This document shows positions 6,379 through 13,859 of a DNA stretch of 16,526 bases, in pieces. The position numbers and the translations under genes were made by a program. The notes below the pieces were generated by a model. The model was given only the letters and a program-made list of their open reading frames with translations, was not told the DNA's origin and made no database searches. How positions within the stretch are numbered: the first letter of the stretch is position 1; every line of letters begins with the position of its first letter. The DNA is from an uncultured Rhodospirillales bacterium. Its GTDB lineage: Bacteria > Pseudomonadota > Alphaproteobacteria > Acetobacterales > Acetobacteraceae. The DNA lies in the NCBI GenBank assembly GCA_903928045.1, contig CAIYPH010000137.1:1-16526 (forward strand), read 5' to 3'.

Positions 6379-8598
6379 TCACAGCGCGTGGAACCCGAAC
6401 TGGCCGATCGTCTTGAATGTGATTTCGAACAGGATGGTACTGGCGCCGTGGTCATTGTTGATGGAGGTATAGCGCCGCTGCAGGCTCAAGTCGAAGATGA
6501 AGCACTCGTCCTCATAGGCGCCGCCGGCGTCGAGCGACACCATCTTGTGCATCTGCAGGTCGTGCCGGGCGGCGGCATGCAGGCGGTAGGGGCCGGTCGA
6601 GGTCTTGATGCCGGCCACCACCTCGTTGCGCGGCGTGGTCGCGAGCGCGGAGGCGCCCGGCGCGTCGTAGAAGGTGAACGGGTTGGTCAGCGAATAGGTG
6701 TAGCCGGTCGAGACCTTCAGATACTCCGGGCCGAAGGCGGCGATGCCCTCGCCAAAGCGGATTCGCATGGTCTTGTTGTCGAAGCGCTGGCGGGTGGTGA
6801 TGTCGAACCACTTGTTCGGCGTGTAGGAGAGATGGCTGACGATGTCGCTCGCCGTCTTCTCCATGCCCGAGCCGGTCAGGAAGGCGCGATCGGGCCGCGC
6901 GCGGAATCCCTCGCCGATCAGCGCGTCGATGACGCCGCCGGAGGGGAGATACCAGGCCGCATGCGCGGCAAGGTTGACGCGCACCCCGCCTTCCAGTCGG
7001 TCGAGGCCGGGGAAGCGGTTGAGCGAGAACAGGTTCGCGTCGGTGAAATCCTGGTCGAGGCTGTCCTCGTTGGGGATCAGCGTGGCGGCGTAGGTTGAAC
7101 TGCGCGGCGCGACGATCACCTGGGCGATCGGCTCGAGGATCTGCGTCCCCAGCGCCCCGGCGTTGCGCGCGAAGGGCAGGTTGACCCGCAGCGCCGCGGT
7201 CGGCATCGCCTGGGCGGCGTTGATGGTGCCGTTGGGCCCGAAATTCGGCTGCTGGTCGTACTGGTGGGCGTAGTAGGCCGCGCTTTGCAACTGCACCCGC
7301 GCGTTCCACACATCGCCCAACCGGCCGATCGCGCCGGCCTCCCACGCCGTGGCGAGGCTCGCGCGCTGGGTGTTGGTGCCGGAGTAGCGGAAGATGTTGA
7401 AGGCGCCGAGATCCACCGAAACGCGCCCGCCGAGCAGGGTGGGCTGGCTGAGGAAGCTGTATTCGAAACGCGGCAGCACGTAGGGCAGCTTCTCCGAGCG
7501 CACCGCGCTCGACAGCGCCTGGTAGGCCCGCGTATCCACCCGCGCCCAGGCGCCCTGGCCGAACCCCTCGATATAGGCCTGGCTCGCCAGCACGGACTGG
7601 GTGCCGGCGATACGGAAGTCCCGCATGTAGTTGAGGCTTGTGGTCCGCTGCAGGTCGAACCCCCAGCGCCAGACCTCGTCGATGGCGAACTGGCCTTTGG
7701 CGAACATGTGCGCGCCGGGATCGCCGCTGTAATTGGCCACCGAGGCGTTGATCGACACCGCCCCATCATTGAACCGCCGGCGGTAGTCAAGCTCCACCGC
7801 GGGGCCGTTCTTGGTCGCCAGCAGCGGCGTCACCGTCACGTCGGATTGGCCATCGATCACGTAGAAATAGGGCTGGCCGAAAAACGCGCCGAGATGCTTG
7901 GAGATGCCGAAATTCGGCGTCAGCAGCCCGCTGGCCCGCTTCTGCGATGGGTCGGGGTGGGTCAAATAGGGCAGCCACAGCACCGGCTGGCCGAAAATGT
8001 CGATGACCACGTCGCGATATTCGATCATCTTGTTGTCGGTATCCTGCACCGCCTCGGCGGCGCGGATCTGCCACAACGGCGGCTTGGTCGGGTCGTCCTT
8101 GCAAAGGTCGCAGGTGGAGTAGACGACGCGGGACAGCTCGTTGAGCCGGCCATCGATGCGCCGCGCCCCATTGGCCGCGAGGCGGCCGTTCTCCACCATC
8201 AGGGCCCGCATGCCGGACAGCACGCCCTGCTTCATGCCCTCCGACAACTCGGCCTCGTCGGCGAACACCGTCTGCCCGTCCGGCTCCAGCAGCACCACGT
8301 GGCCCTTGGCGATCGCCACCCCGGTATTGCGGTTATAGGTCACCATGTCCGCCAGCAGCATCCGCGGGTCCTGCCACAGCTCGACATGGCCGCGCAGCAC
8401 CGCGATGCCGCTGTCGCGATCATATTCGGCCTGGTCGGCCTGGTAGAAGGCCGGCTGGTCCTGGCGGATCGGCGCCGTCGGGGTGACGGGGCGGCGCACC
8501 GGGGTGGTGCTTTGCGCGCTGGTGCGCTCGAAGCCGGTGGCACCGAGCGCGGCCGCGGCAAGGCCGGTGATGAGGAGCGCGCGCGTCCATTGGGTCAT
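6379..8598 (-). CDS. lptD: LPS-assembly protein LptD (outer-membrane LPS translocon)
   Basis: LptD is the outer-membrane beta-barrel that, with LptE, inserts lipopolysaccharide into the outer leaflet. The product of 739 residues has a signal peptide ending near TSAQ (about residue 28), an LptA/OstA-like jellyroll domain over roughly residues 50-150 (FYQADQAEYDRDSG, GHVELWQDPRMLLADMVTYN), and then a long barrel rich in alternating strands. Cysteines C163 and C166 (STCDLCKDDP) and C699 (DECFIFDLSLQRRYTS) correspond to the disulfide cysteines needed for LptD maturation. The C-terminus TFKTIGQFGFHAL is barrel-like. The ATG at 8598 is preferred, with GGAGG ten bases upstream. GTG 8604, which overlaps the lptG stop as GTGA, is an alternative start adding two residues. 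It follows lptG directly and is followed by its chaperone gene surA. Confidence 0.97.
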   Translation of the reverse strand: MTQWTRALLITGLAAAALGATGFERTSAQSTTPVRRPVTPTAPIRQDQPAFYQADQAEYDRDSGIAVLRGHVELWQDPRMLLADMVTYNRNTGVAIAKGHVVLLEPDGQTVFADEAELSEGMKQGVLSGMRALMVENGRLAANGARRIDGRLNELSRVVYSTCDLCKDDPTKPPLWQIRAAEAVQDTDNKMIEYRDVVIDIFGQPVLWLPYLTHPDPSQKRASGLLTPNFGISKHLGAFFGQPYFYVIDGQSDVTVTPLLATKNGPAVELDYRRRFNDGAVSINASVANYSGDPGAHMFAKGQFAIDEVWRWGFDLQRTTSLNYMRDFRIAGTQSVLASQAYIEGFGQGAWARVDTRAYQALSSAVRSEKLPYVLPRFEYSFLSQPTLLGGRVSVDLGAFNIFRYSGTNTQRASLATAWEAGAIGRLGDVWNARVQLQSAAYYAHQYDQQPNFGPNGTINAAQAMPTAALRVNLPFARNAGALGTQILEPIAQVIVAPRSSTYAATLIPNEDSLDQDFTDANLFSLNRFPGLDRLEGGVRVNLAAHAAWYLPSGGVIDALIGEGFRARPDRAFLTGSGMEKTASDIVSHLSYTPNKWFDITTRQRFDNKTMRIRFGEGIAAFGPEYLKVSTGYTYSLTNPFTFYDAPGASALATTPRNEVVAGIKTSTGPYRLHAAARHDLQMHKMVSLDAGGAYEDECFIFDLSLQRRYTSINNDHGASTILFEITFKTIGQFGFHAL

Positions 8599-8600
8599 GA

Positions 8601-9713
8601 TCACCCGTCCTCCAGATGGAGAAGCAGCGAGACCGACAGCAGCAGCCCCGCGGCCGCCGGCGCCCAGGCGGCGAGCACGGCGGGCAGGGCGCCGGACTGG
8701 CCGAACTCCTCGGCCACCTTGGTAACCACGAACAGCGCGAAACCGGCGGCGATCCCGCTGCCGATCATCCGCGCCACCCCGCCGCGCCGCGCCGGGCGCA
8801 TCGAGAACCCAGCCGCCACCAGCGCCATGGTGCCGGCCAGCAGCGGCAGCGCGAGCAGGCTCTGGAACTGCAGGCGGTGGCGGATGGCGGAGAAGCCGGA
8901 ATGCTCGAGCAGCGCGATGAACGGCGGGAGCGCCCAGACCGAGAACGTGTCCGGCGCGGCAAAGCTCTCCTGCACCCGCTCGACGGTCATCTCCGTCGGC
9001 AGGCGGATCGGCTGAGCCTCATCGGGGAGGTGGTTCGGCGTCACGCGGCGCGCATTGTCCAGCACCCAGGCGTCGCCGTCGAGCCGGGCGCCGGTGGCCT
9101 CGATGCGCTGGAGCAGCTGGTCATTCTTGTCGAGGCGAAACACGCTGACCGCCTGCGCGGTCAGGAACCCGTCGCGCAGCGCAACCCCGGCGGCATGCAG
9201 CACCGCGACCCCGAGCGGATCGAGCTGGCGGTCCGACTGGCGCAGCCACAGCGCGCCGCCATTGAGCGCCAGCGGACCGCCGCCGGTTTTCAGGTAGCGC
9301 GTCTCCAGCACCTCCGCCCGGCCGCGCATGGTCGCCGAGAGCGGGCTGATCGCCCCGGTGGCGAAGGCGCCGATGGCGATCGCGGCCAGCACGGGGGCGG
9401 CGAGAAACTGCCACGCCGAGACCCCCGCGGCGCGCGCCACGATCAGCTCGGAGGAGCGCGTCAGGCGCCAGAACGCCATGATGCCGCCGAGCAGCACCGC
9501 GAAAGGCAGGATGCTCATGGCGATCCACGGCAGGCGCAGCGCACCGATCTCGGCGACGACCCACAACGTCGCGTCCGGCTTGGTCGCGGCCCGGCGCAGC
9601 AGCTCGATGAAGTCGAACAGCCCGACGACGAAGATCAGTGCACCGAGCATGCCGAGCACCGCCAGGGTGAAGACCCGCGCAATATAAAGCGAGAGGGTGG
9701 TGGCGAAGCGCAA
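8601..9713 (-). CDS. lptG: LPS export ABC transporter permease LptG
   Basis: LptG pairs with LptF as the inner-membrane permease of the LptB2FG exporter, which lifts LPS out of the membrane. The 370-residue protein (E. coli LptG is about 360) has three N-terminal membrane segments near 14-34, 63-81 and 101-121, a central periplasmic beta-jellyroll domain, and three C-terminal segments near 284-305, 316-340 and 345-367. The cytoplasmic loop with ELIVARAAGVS matches the ATPase-coupling helix of YjgP/YjgQ proteins. A longer frame begins at 9827, but it reads back into lptF with non-membrane, arginine-rich sequence. The natural start is TTG 9713, four bases after the lptF stop, giving MRFATTLSLYIARVF. 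The Shine-Dalgarno is weak, which fits coupling to lptF. LptB, LptA and LptC genes are not in the window. Confidence 0.93.
   Translation of the reverse strand: MRFATTLSLYIARVFTLAVLGMLGALIFVVGLFDFIELLRRAATKPDATLWVVAEIGALRLPWIAMSILPFAVLLGGIMAFWRLTRSSELIVARAAGVSAWQFLAAPVLAAIAIGAFATGAISPLSATMRGRAEVLETRYLKTGGGPLALNGGALWLRQSDRQLDPLGVAVLHAAGVALRDGFLTAQAVSVFRLDKNDQLLQRIEATGARLDGDAWVLDNARRVTPNHLPDEAQPIRLPTEMTVERVQESFAAPDTFSVWALPPFIALLEHSGFSAIRHRLQFQSLLALPLLAGTMALVAAGFSMRPARRGGVARMIGSGIAAGFALFVVTKVAEEFGQSGALPAVLAAWAPAAAGLLLSVSLLLHLEDG
8609..8613 (-). promoter_or_regulatory. Ribosome binding site of lptD
   Basis: GGAGG on the minus strand lies ten bases before ATG 8598 and four before GTG 8604, inside the lptG 3' end. 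The spacing favours the ATG. Confidence 0.65.
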
Positions 9714-9717
9714 TGGC

Positions 9718-10866
9718 CTATCCCGCCCCGGCCGAATGCGGGCGCGCCGCGGCCAGCCCGTCCGGCAGGCCGCCAAACTGCGGCGCCAGCAGCAGCCACA
9801 AGGCAACCCCTCCAGGCGCCAGCGCATGCAGCCAGATCAGCGGCAACAGCGCCGGCTGCCGGGCGGCCAGGTTGCCGATCGCGAGCCCCCCCGCCACCAG
9901 GGCAACCACCGCGAGGATGGCGGCCAGCGGGCGGGCGACGCTGCCATGCCGGCGAAAGGCGCCGGTGAGCACCGCAATGAGGGCGATCAGCGTGAACCCC
10001 ACCGCGGAGAACGGGCTGGCAAGGCGCCGCTGCGCCTCCACCCGGAATTTTCCCCAGTCGCGCTCCGGGATGATGGCGGGGTCGGGGTGCAGCAGCTCGG
10101 CGATGCTCATCTCCGAGGGGTCGCGGAAGCGCTGCTCGCCACCCCGGTCGGCATCGGCCAGCTCGACGGTGTTTTCCGCGAAGCTGAGCACGTTGAGCCG
10201 GCCGGTGCGGTGGTCCAGCTCCTCGCGGCTGCCATTCACCAGCAGCACCCGCGGCGCGCCGCCCTCCACGGCGAGGCGGCCGCTTTCGGCGAGGATGGTG
10301 GCGTGACTGGCCGGGTTGCGGGCATCATCGATCAGCAGCCCACGCAGCGTGCCGTCCTGGTCGCGGGCGCGGACATAGACGGTGAGGCTGTCGGAGATCG
10401 AAGTGAACACCCCCTCCTGCAGCAGGAAGGCGACCACCCGGTTGCGGATTTCGAACTGGAATTCCCGGAACGCCGCCGAGGAGGCCGGCACGATCGAGAG
10501 ATTGAGCGCGTAGAGACAGGCCATCGCCCCGATCGCCATGGCAATCGCCGGCCGCGCGACCGCCCATTGCGACAGGCCGGCCCCGCGCATCACCGTCAGT
10601 TCCCGGTCCCCCGCCAGGCGGTGATAGACGAACAGCGTCACCACGAAACAGGCGATCGGCAGGATGATGGCGACGAAATTGGGCAGCAGCAGCGAAGTGA
10701 GCTGCAGGAATACGCGGAACGACAATCCGCGGTTGACCACAAGTTCGACGAAGCGCAGCGATTGGGTGAGCCAGATCAGCGCCGCCAGGCCCAACGTCAC
10801 CGCCACCAGCCCGGCCAGGAGCTGGCGCAGCACGTAGCGATCGATCCGGGTTGCGCGCAGCCACAT
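9718..10866 (-). CDS. lptF: LPS export ABC transporter permease LptF
   Basis: LptF is the partner permease of LptG in the inner-membrane LPS extraction complex. The 382 residues show an N-terminal RIDRYVLRQLLAG segment and membrane helices near 15-34, 55-82 and 104-124. The coupling loop GDRELTVMRGAGLSQW is at about 86-101, followed by a periplasmic domain, then the SPFSAVGFTLIALIAVLTGAF helix at 284-304 and two more helices to about 360. A proline- and alanine-rich tail follows. The ATG at 10866 is the only reasonable start, because an in-frame TGA lies just upstream. It is the first gene of the lpt-surA-rsmA-folB cluster, and a candidate promoter lies 30-60 bases upstream. Confidence 0.95.
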   Translation of the reverse strand: MWLRATRIDRYVLRQLLAGLVAVTLGLAALIWLTQSLRFVELVVNRGLSFRVFLQLTSLLLPNFVAIILPIACFVVTLFVYHRLAGDRELTVMRGAGLSQWAVARPAIAMAIGAMACLYALNLSIVPASSAAFREFQFEIRNRVVAFLLQEGVFTSISDSLTVYVRARDQDGTLRGLLIDDARNPASHATILAESGRLAVEGGAPRVLLVNGSREELDHRTGRLNVLSFAENTVELADADRGGEQRFRDPSEMSIAELLHPDPAIIPERDWGKFRVEAQRRLASPFSAVGFTLIALIAVLTGAFRRHGSVARPLAAILAVVALVAGGLAIGNLAARQPALLPLIWLHALAPGGVALWLLLAPQFGGLPDGLAAARPHSAGAG

Positions 10867-10896
10867 GGCGTCAGTCCAAGCTCCTCGATTCCTGGC

Positions 10897-10925
10897 ACTC
10901 TACAGATCGCGCGGCTTGGCGCCAA
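10897..10925 (-). promoter_or_regulatory. Candidate sigma70-type promoter for lptF and the downstream cluster
   Basis: On the minus strand TTGGCG (10925-10920) and TAGAGT (10902-10897) are separated by exactly 17 bases. Each matches the sigma70 consensus at four of six positions. Transcription would start near 10890, about 24 bases before the lptF ATG. The -35 box lies inside a perfect palindrome, TTGGCGCCAA at 10916-10925, which could be an operator half. This is a pattern match only. Confidence 0.4.
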
Positions 10926-10950
10926 ACGTCATGCGCTGGGAGATTGGGAA

Positions 10951-10998
10951 GGGTAGGAAGCGCTCCTTTTTTGAAAAAAAGGAGCAAAAAACTTTCCT
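10951..10998 (+). repeat. T/A-rich hairpin repeat, copy 2
   Basis: The stem is GCTCC plus six T (10962-10972) against six A plus GGAGC (10975-10985), preceded by GGAAGC and followed by AAAAAACTTTCC. It is the same element as copy 1 in the opposite orientation, with one stem pair changed from T-A to C-G so that pairing is kept. It lies between the DUF971 stop and lptF, where the minus-strand operon 13235-11068 would end. The strand reading toward lptF has no T-run after the stem. It may act as a terminator-like structure or simply be a dispersed repeat. Confidence 0.75.
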
Positions 10999-11067
10999 TC
11001 CTTTGGCGTGTACCGCCCCCGCCTATCCGCGGGGAGTACGCCAACGGCATGGGGGAGCGCTCTCGCC

Positions 11068-11421
11068 TTAAGGATCGCGCGACAACCCCTGCGCCTTCAG
11101 CGCGTCGAGATAGGCATGCCAGCGCTTACTCCGGTCGCGGCCGAGTTCGTAGAGATAGTCCCACGAGTAAATGCCGGTATCGTGGAGGTCATCGAACATC
11201 AGGCGGATGGCGTAGTTGCCGACCGGCTCGATGGTCATGATGCCGACATGGCGGCGGCCGGCGATGGTCTTACGCTCGCCCGGGCCGTGGCCCTGCACCT
11301 CGGCGCTCGGGCTTTCCACCCGCAGGTATTCCGCGGGGAGGGTGAAGGCGGTGCCGTCGTCGAAGGCGATCTCGAGCTGTTTCTGCTCGCGCATCAGGCG
11401 GATTTCGCTGGGCGTCGGCAT
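11068..11421 (-). CDS. DUF971 family protein (gamma-butyrobetaine hydroxylase N-terminal-like)
   Basis: This small 117-residue protein consists of one DUF971 domain, the fold also found at the N-terminus of gamma-butyrobetaine hydroxylase. Characteristic pieces are LPAEYLRVESPSAEVQGHG at 28-46, IEPVGNYAIRLMFDD at 64-78, and HDTGIYSWDYLYELG at 80-94. The function of free-standing DUF971 proteins is unsettled; links to iron-sulfur proteins have been suggested on the basis of gene context. Zinc-binding cysteines are absent. The ATG at 11421 shares its A with the TGA stop of the Trm112-like gene (TGATG), so the two are translationally coupled. It is the last gene of its operon and is followed by the intergenic hairpin repeat. 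Confidence 0.9.
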   Translation of the reverse strand: MPTPSEIRLMREQKQLEIAFDDGTAFTLPAEYLRVESPSAEVQGHGPGERKTIAGRRHVGIMTIEPVGNYAIRLMFDDLHDTGIYSWDYLYELGRDRSKRWHAYLDALKAQGLSRDP

Positions 11422-11624
11422 CAGGCCGGGTCCAGCGGCCGGGCTTCGTCGGCCAGCATGATCGGGATTCCGTCGCGGATCGGGTAGGCGAGACCGGCGG
11501 CGCGGCTGATCAGCTCGCCGGCCTCGCGGTCATACTCCAGCGTGGTCTTGGTCAGCGGGCAGACCAGGATTTCGAGCAGGCGCGGATCGAGCGGAGCCGG
11601 CACCTGGCGCGGTTGGTCACTCAT
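11421..11624 (-). CDS. Trm112-like small protein (UPF0434/YcaR type)
   Basis: The 67-residue protein has [21 protein letters not shown] at 12-32 and [17 protein letters not shown] at 46-62, the two halves of the bacterial Trm112/YcaR fold. In eukaryotes and archaea, Trm112 activates several methyltransferases acting on tRNA, rRNA and proteins. The bacterial role is unproven. Only one cysteine (C22) is present, so no four-cysteine zinc site can form; this is usual for the bacterial form. The ATG at 11624 lies 19 bases after the upstream stop, with a GAGAGAG stretch before it. Coupling to the DUF971 gene through TGATG suggests the two are made together. Confidence 0.88.
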   Translation of the reverse strand: MSDQPRQVPAPLDPRLLEILVCPLTKTTLEYDREAGELISRAAGLAYPIRDGIPIMLADEARPLDPA

Positions 11625-11643
11625 GGGGGCACTCTCTCATGGT

Positions 11644-12306
11644 TCAGCTCGCGCGGCCGGAGGGGGCCTCGCCGCGCGCGGCATAGGCGTCCATCCTGAG
11701 CAGCGCAAGCAGCGTGGCGGCGCGGTCGGTGGGGGTGCCCGCTTCCAGCAGGGCCTGTTTTTCGGCCGGCTCGAATGGGCAGACCATCGACAGGGTGGTC
11801 ACCAGCTCGCCGTCCTGCATGCGGGCGATGACGTCCCAGTTGGCGTCGATCTTGCGGGCGGTGAAATAGGCGCGCAGGGCGGTGAGGAGCCCGTCGCGAT
11901 CGAAGCTTACCTCGGCCGCGGCGAGATCGGCCGCGAAAGGGGCGAAATCGGCGTGGAAACGCCGATAACCGCGGCGCATCGCCGCCTCATCGGTGATGCG
12001 GAACCGGCTGAGGCCGAGCAGCGTGATCAGGTAGAGCCCGTCATCGGCCTCCGCGAAGGAGACGATCCGCCCGAGGCAGCCGACCCGATAGACCGCGGGG
12101 CCGCTCGCCCCGGCGGGGCGGCCGGCGTCCGGCTGCACCATGCCGAACAACCGTCCGGCCGCCAGCGCGTCCTCGATCAATGCGAGATAGCGCGGCTCGA
12201 AAATATTGAGCGGCAGCTTGCCGCCGGGCAGCAGCAGCGCGCCGGCGAGCGGAAATACCGGGAAGACCTCCGGCATCTGCTCCACCCGCCCGGCGAATGC
12301 GGGCAT
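11644..12306 (-). CDS. LON peptidase substrate-binding-domain protein
   Basis: The 220-residue protein is a stand-alone LON N-terminal domain without the AAA+ ATPase or protease parts. The start of the domain is clear: EVFPVFPLAGALLLPGGKLPLNIFEPRY at about 13-40, then ALIEDALAAGRLFGMVQ, a GCLGRIVSFAEADDGLYLITLLGLSRFRI core near 77-106, and a helical C-terminal half. Such proteins resemble the domain by which Lon recognises unfolded substrates, and may act as adaptors; no direct function is established. Its ATG lies five bases after the stop of the thioredoxin-TPR gene, in a proteostasis-like operon. Confidence 0.9.
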   Translation of the reverse strand: MPAFAGRVEQMPEVFPVFPLAGALLLPGGKLPLNIFEPRYLALIEDALAAGRLFGMVQPDAGRPAGASGPAVYRVGCLGRIVSFAEADDGLYLITLLGLSRFRITDEAAMRRGYRRFHADFAPFAADLAAAEVSFDRDGLLTALRAYFTARKIDANWDVIARMQDGELVTTLSMVCPFEPAEKQALLEAGTPTDRAATLLALLRMDAYAARGEAPSGRAS

Positions 12307-12311
12307 CGCGC

Positions 12312-13235
12312 TCAGCTGAACAGGATGGCCGACAGCTTGCGCCGCGCCGCCATGGTGGCGGCATCGTCGAAGCCCCAGGCCTCGAAGAACTTCAGCAGCT
12401 GCAGCCGGGCGGCCTCCTCGTTCCAGGTCCGCGCCTTCTTGATGATGTAGAGCAGCGCCTCGGCGGCCTCCTCGCGGCGGTCCATCGCGTTGAGCGCGGT
12501 GGCGAGGTCGTAGCGCGCCTGGTGGTCATCGGCATCGGCGGCGAGGCGGGCTTCGAAGGCACCGAGCTGCTCGCGCGCCTTGCGGCCCTCGACGGCCAGC
12601 GTCAGCGCACTGCGGGCGCCGGCGATCTCGCCATGCTCGGCGATCTTCTCCGGCACCTGGCTGAGCGCGTGCTGCGCCTCATCCTCGCGGCCGAGCGCCA
12701 TCAACGCGCGGATCAGCCCGCCCCAGGCATCGGGGTTCTCCGGCTCCTCCTGCAGCATCTGGCTGTAGATGGCGCCGGCCTCCTCGTGCTCGCCCGCCTC
12801 GGTGGCGGCCTTTGCCTCGGCCAGCATGTCGGCCACCGGCATCGCGCCGCCGGCCATCTTCAGCAGCCCCTCGGTGAAGCGCTTCACTTCGCTTTCGGGC
12901 TGCGCGCCCTGGAACAGGTCGGCGATCTGGCCCTGCCAGAAGGCGGCGACCGTGGGGACGGACTGCAAGGGCAGGCCCATCTGCACGAGTTGCTGAACCA
13001 GCTGGCGGTTCTTGTCGATGTCGATCTTGACCAGCTTCACCCGCCCGCCGGCGGCCTTCACCACCTTTTCCAGCGTCGGCGTCAGCGTCTTGCAGGGGCC
13101 GCACCAGGTCGCCCAGAAATCCACCAGGACAGGGATGGTGCGCGAGGCCTCCACCACATCCTTCATGAAGGTGTTCTGGTCGCCATCCACGATCATGGCC
13201 TCGGCGGCCGGCTTCTGCCCGATGATCTCATCCAT
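12312..13235 (-). CDS. cnoX: Thioredoxin-TPR protein, CnoX (YbbN) chaperedoxin-like
   Basis: This 307-residue protein joins a thioredoxin domain (residues about 15-120) to a C-terminal tetratricopeptide region (about 130-307). The active-site WCGPC is at 44-48 and the cis-proline is P94 in SVPTV. CnoX protects proteins from overoxidation and passes substrates to GroEL and DnaK. The E. coli form has lost the active motif (SQHC), whereas this protein retains both cysteines, as the Caulobacter one does, so it may have reductase activity. The ATG at 13235 is chosen over an in-frame extension to 13295 because GAGGA lies seven bases upstream and MDEIIGQ begins the conserved part. It is the first gene of a four-gene operon with the LON-domain protein, Trm112-like and DUF971. 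Confidence 0.9.
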   Translation of the reverse strand: MDEIIGQKPAAEAMIVDGDQNTFMKDVVEASRTIPVLVDFWATWCGPCKTLTPTLEKVVKAAGGRVKLVKIDIDKNRQLVQQLVQMGLPLQSVPTVAAFWQGQIADLFQGAQPESEVKRFTEGLLKMAGGAMPVADMLAEAKAATEAGEHEEAGAIYSQMLQEEPENPDAWGGLIRALMALGREDEAQHALSQVPEKIAEHGEIAGARSALTLAVEGRKAREQLGAFEARLAADADDHQARYDLATALNAMDRREEAAEALLYIIKKARTWNEEAARLQLLKFFEAWGFDDAATMAARRKLSAILFS

Positions 13236-13242
13236 ATCGACG

Positions 13243-13247
13243 TCCTC
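13243..13247 (-). promoter_or_regulatory. Ribosome binding site deciding the cnoX start
   Basis: GAGGA on the minus strand, seven bases before ATG 13235, supports the 307-residue reading over the 327-residue one. The rest of the 93-base gap to the GNAT stop (13236-13328) should hold the operon promoter; I see no convincing boxes there. Confidence 0.7.
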
Positions 13248-13328
13248 GCTCCGCTCGCATGCGACGGTTAGATGTGTTTCGTATCCCGCGCGCACAAGCC
13301 ACGAAAACGCCGCGGCGGCAAGCGTCGC

Positions 13329-13793
13329 TCAGCCCAGTTCGCGCACCATGATGGTCACCGTGTGATCGAAGTGCGGCGCGGTGCCGATCTCGACCCAGGC
13401 GAGTCGTGCGTAGAGAGGGGCAGCCGATTCGGTGTTGAGGTAGAAGCGCGGCAACCCCGCCGCGCGGCACGCGGCCTCGGTATGCTGCACCAGGCGGATC
13501 GCGTGGCCCCGGCCGCGGAAGGCGGGATCGACCACCAGATTGGCGAGCCAGGGGGTGAGGTCCGGCCGGGCATCGAGATCATGATGCTCCAGCGTCGCCA
13601 CCGCGGCCGGCACGCCGTCATCGAGCAGCACGAAGCATTGCGGCGGGCCGGAGGTTGCGGTGTGGCTCGCCATGAAGGCCTCGACCTGCTCGATCGGCAC
13701 GTTGTTCTTGCGCCCCCATTGCTCCCACTGCCAGCGCGCCGCGGCGGGAATGAGGTCTGGCCGGTCAACGATATTGACGATCTCGATGCTCAT
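13329..13793 (-). CDS. GNAT-family N-acetyltransferase
   Basis: The 154-residue protein has the acetyl-CoA-binding core of GNAT enzymes: a strand ending in WLANLVVDP at 82-90, the pyrophosphate-binding FRGRGHAIRL at 92-101, and the C-terminal FYLNTESAAPLYARLAWVEIG near 117-137. The acceptor substrate cannot be deduced. The ATG at 13793 (MSIEIVNIVDRP) is preferred, preceded by a G-rich run that may serve as the ribosome binding site. An in-frame extension to 14657 runs antisense through the FAD oxidase gene and is an artefact. It is transcribed divergently from that oxidase gene across a 66-base gap. Confidence 0.87.
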   Translation of the reverse strand: MSIEIVNIVDRPDLIPAAARWQWEQWGRKNNVPIEQVEAFMASHTATSGPPQCFVLLDDGVPAAVATLEHHDLDARPDLTPWLANLVVDPAFRGRGHAIRLVQHTEAACRAAGLPRFYLNTESAAPLYARLAWVEIGTAPHFDHTVTIMVRELG

Positions 13794-13846
13794 CGCGTGT
13801 CCCCCCGCGTGCAAATCCAGCAGCTTTCTGGCACATAGCGCGCCCC

Positions 13847-13852
13847 AGGAGG
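13847..13852 (+). promoter_or_regulatory. Strong ribosome binding site of the FAD-linked oxidase gene
   Basis: A perfect AGGAGG lies seven bases before ATG 13860. The 66 bases between the divergent starts (13794-13859) must carry both promoters; no convincing -35/-10 pair stands out. Confidence 0.8.
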
Positions 13853-13859
13853 TTCCGCC

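Noticed and set aside
10951..10998. Classical rho-independent terminator
   Set aside because: The stem is mostly A-T and no U-run follows it in the direction of the upstream operon; it is better described as a repeat that may have some terminator activity.
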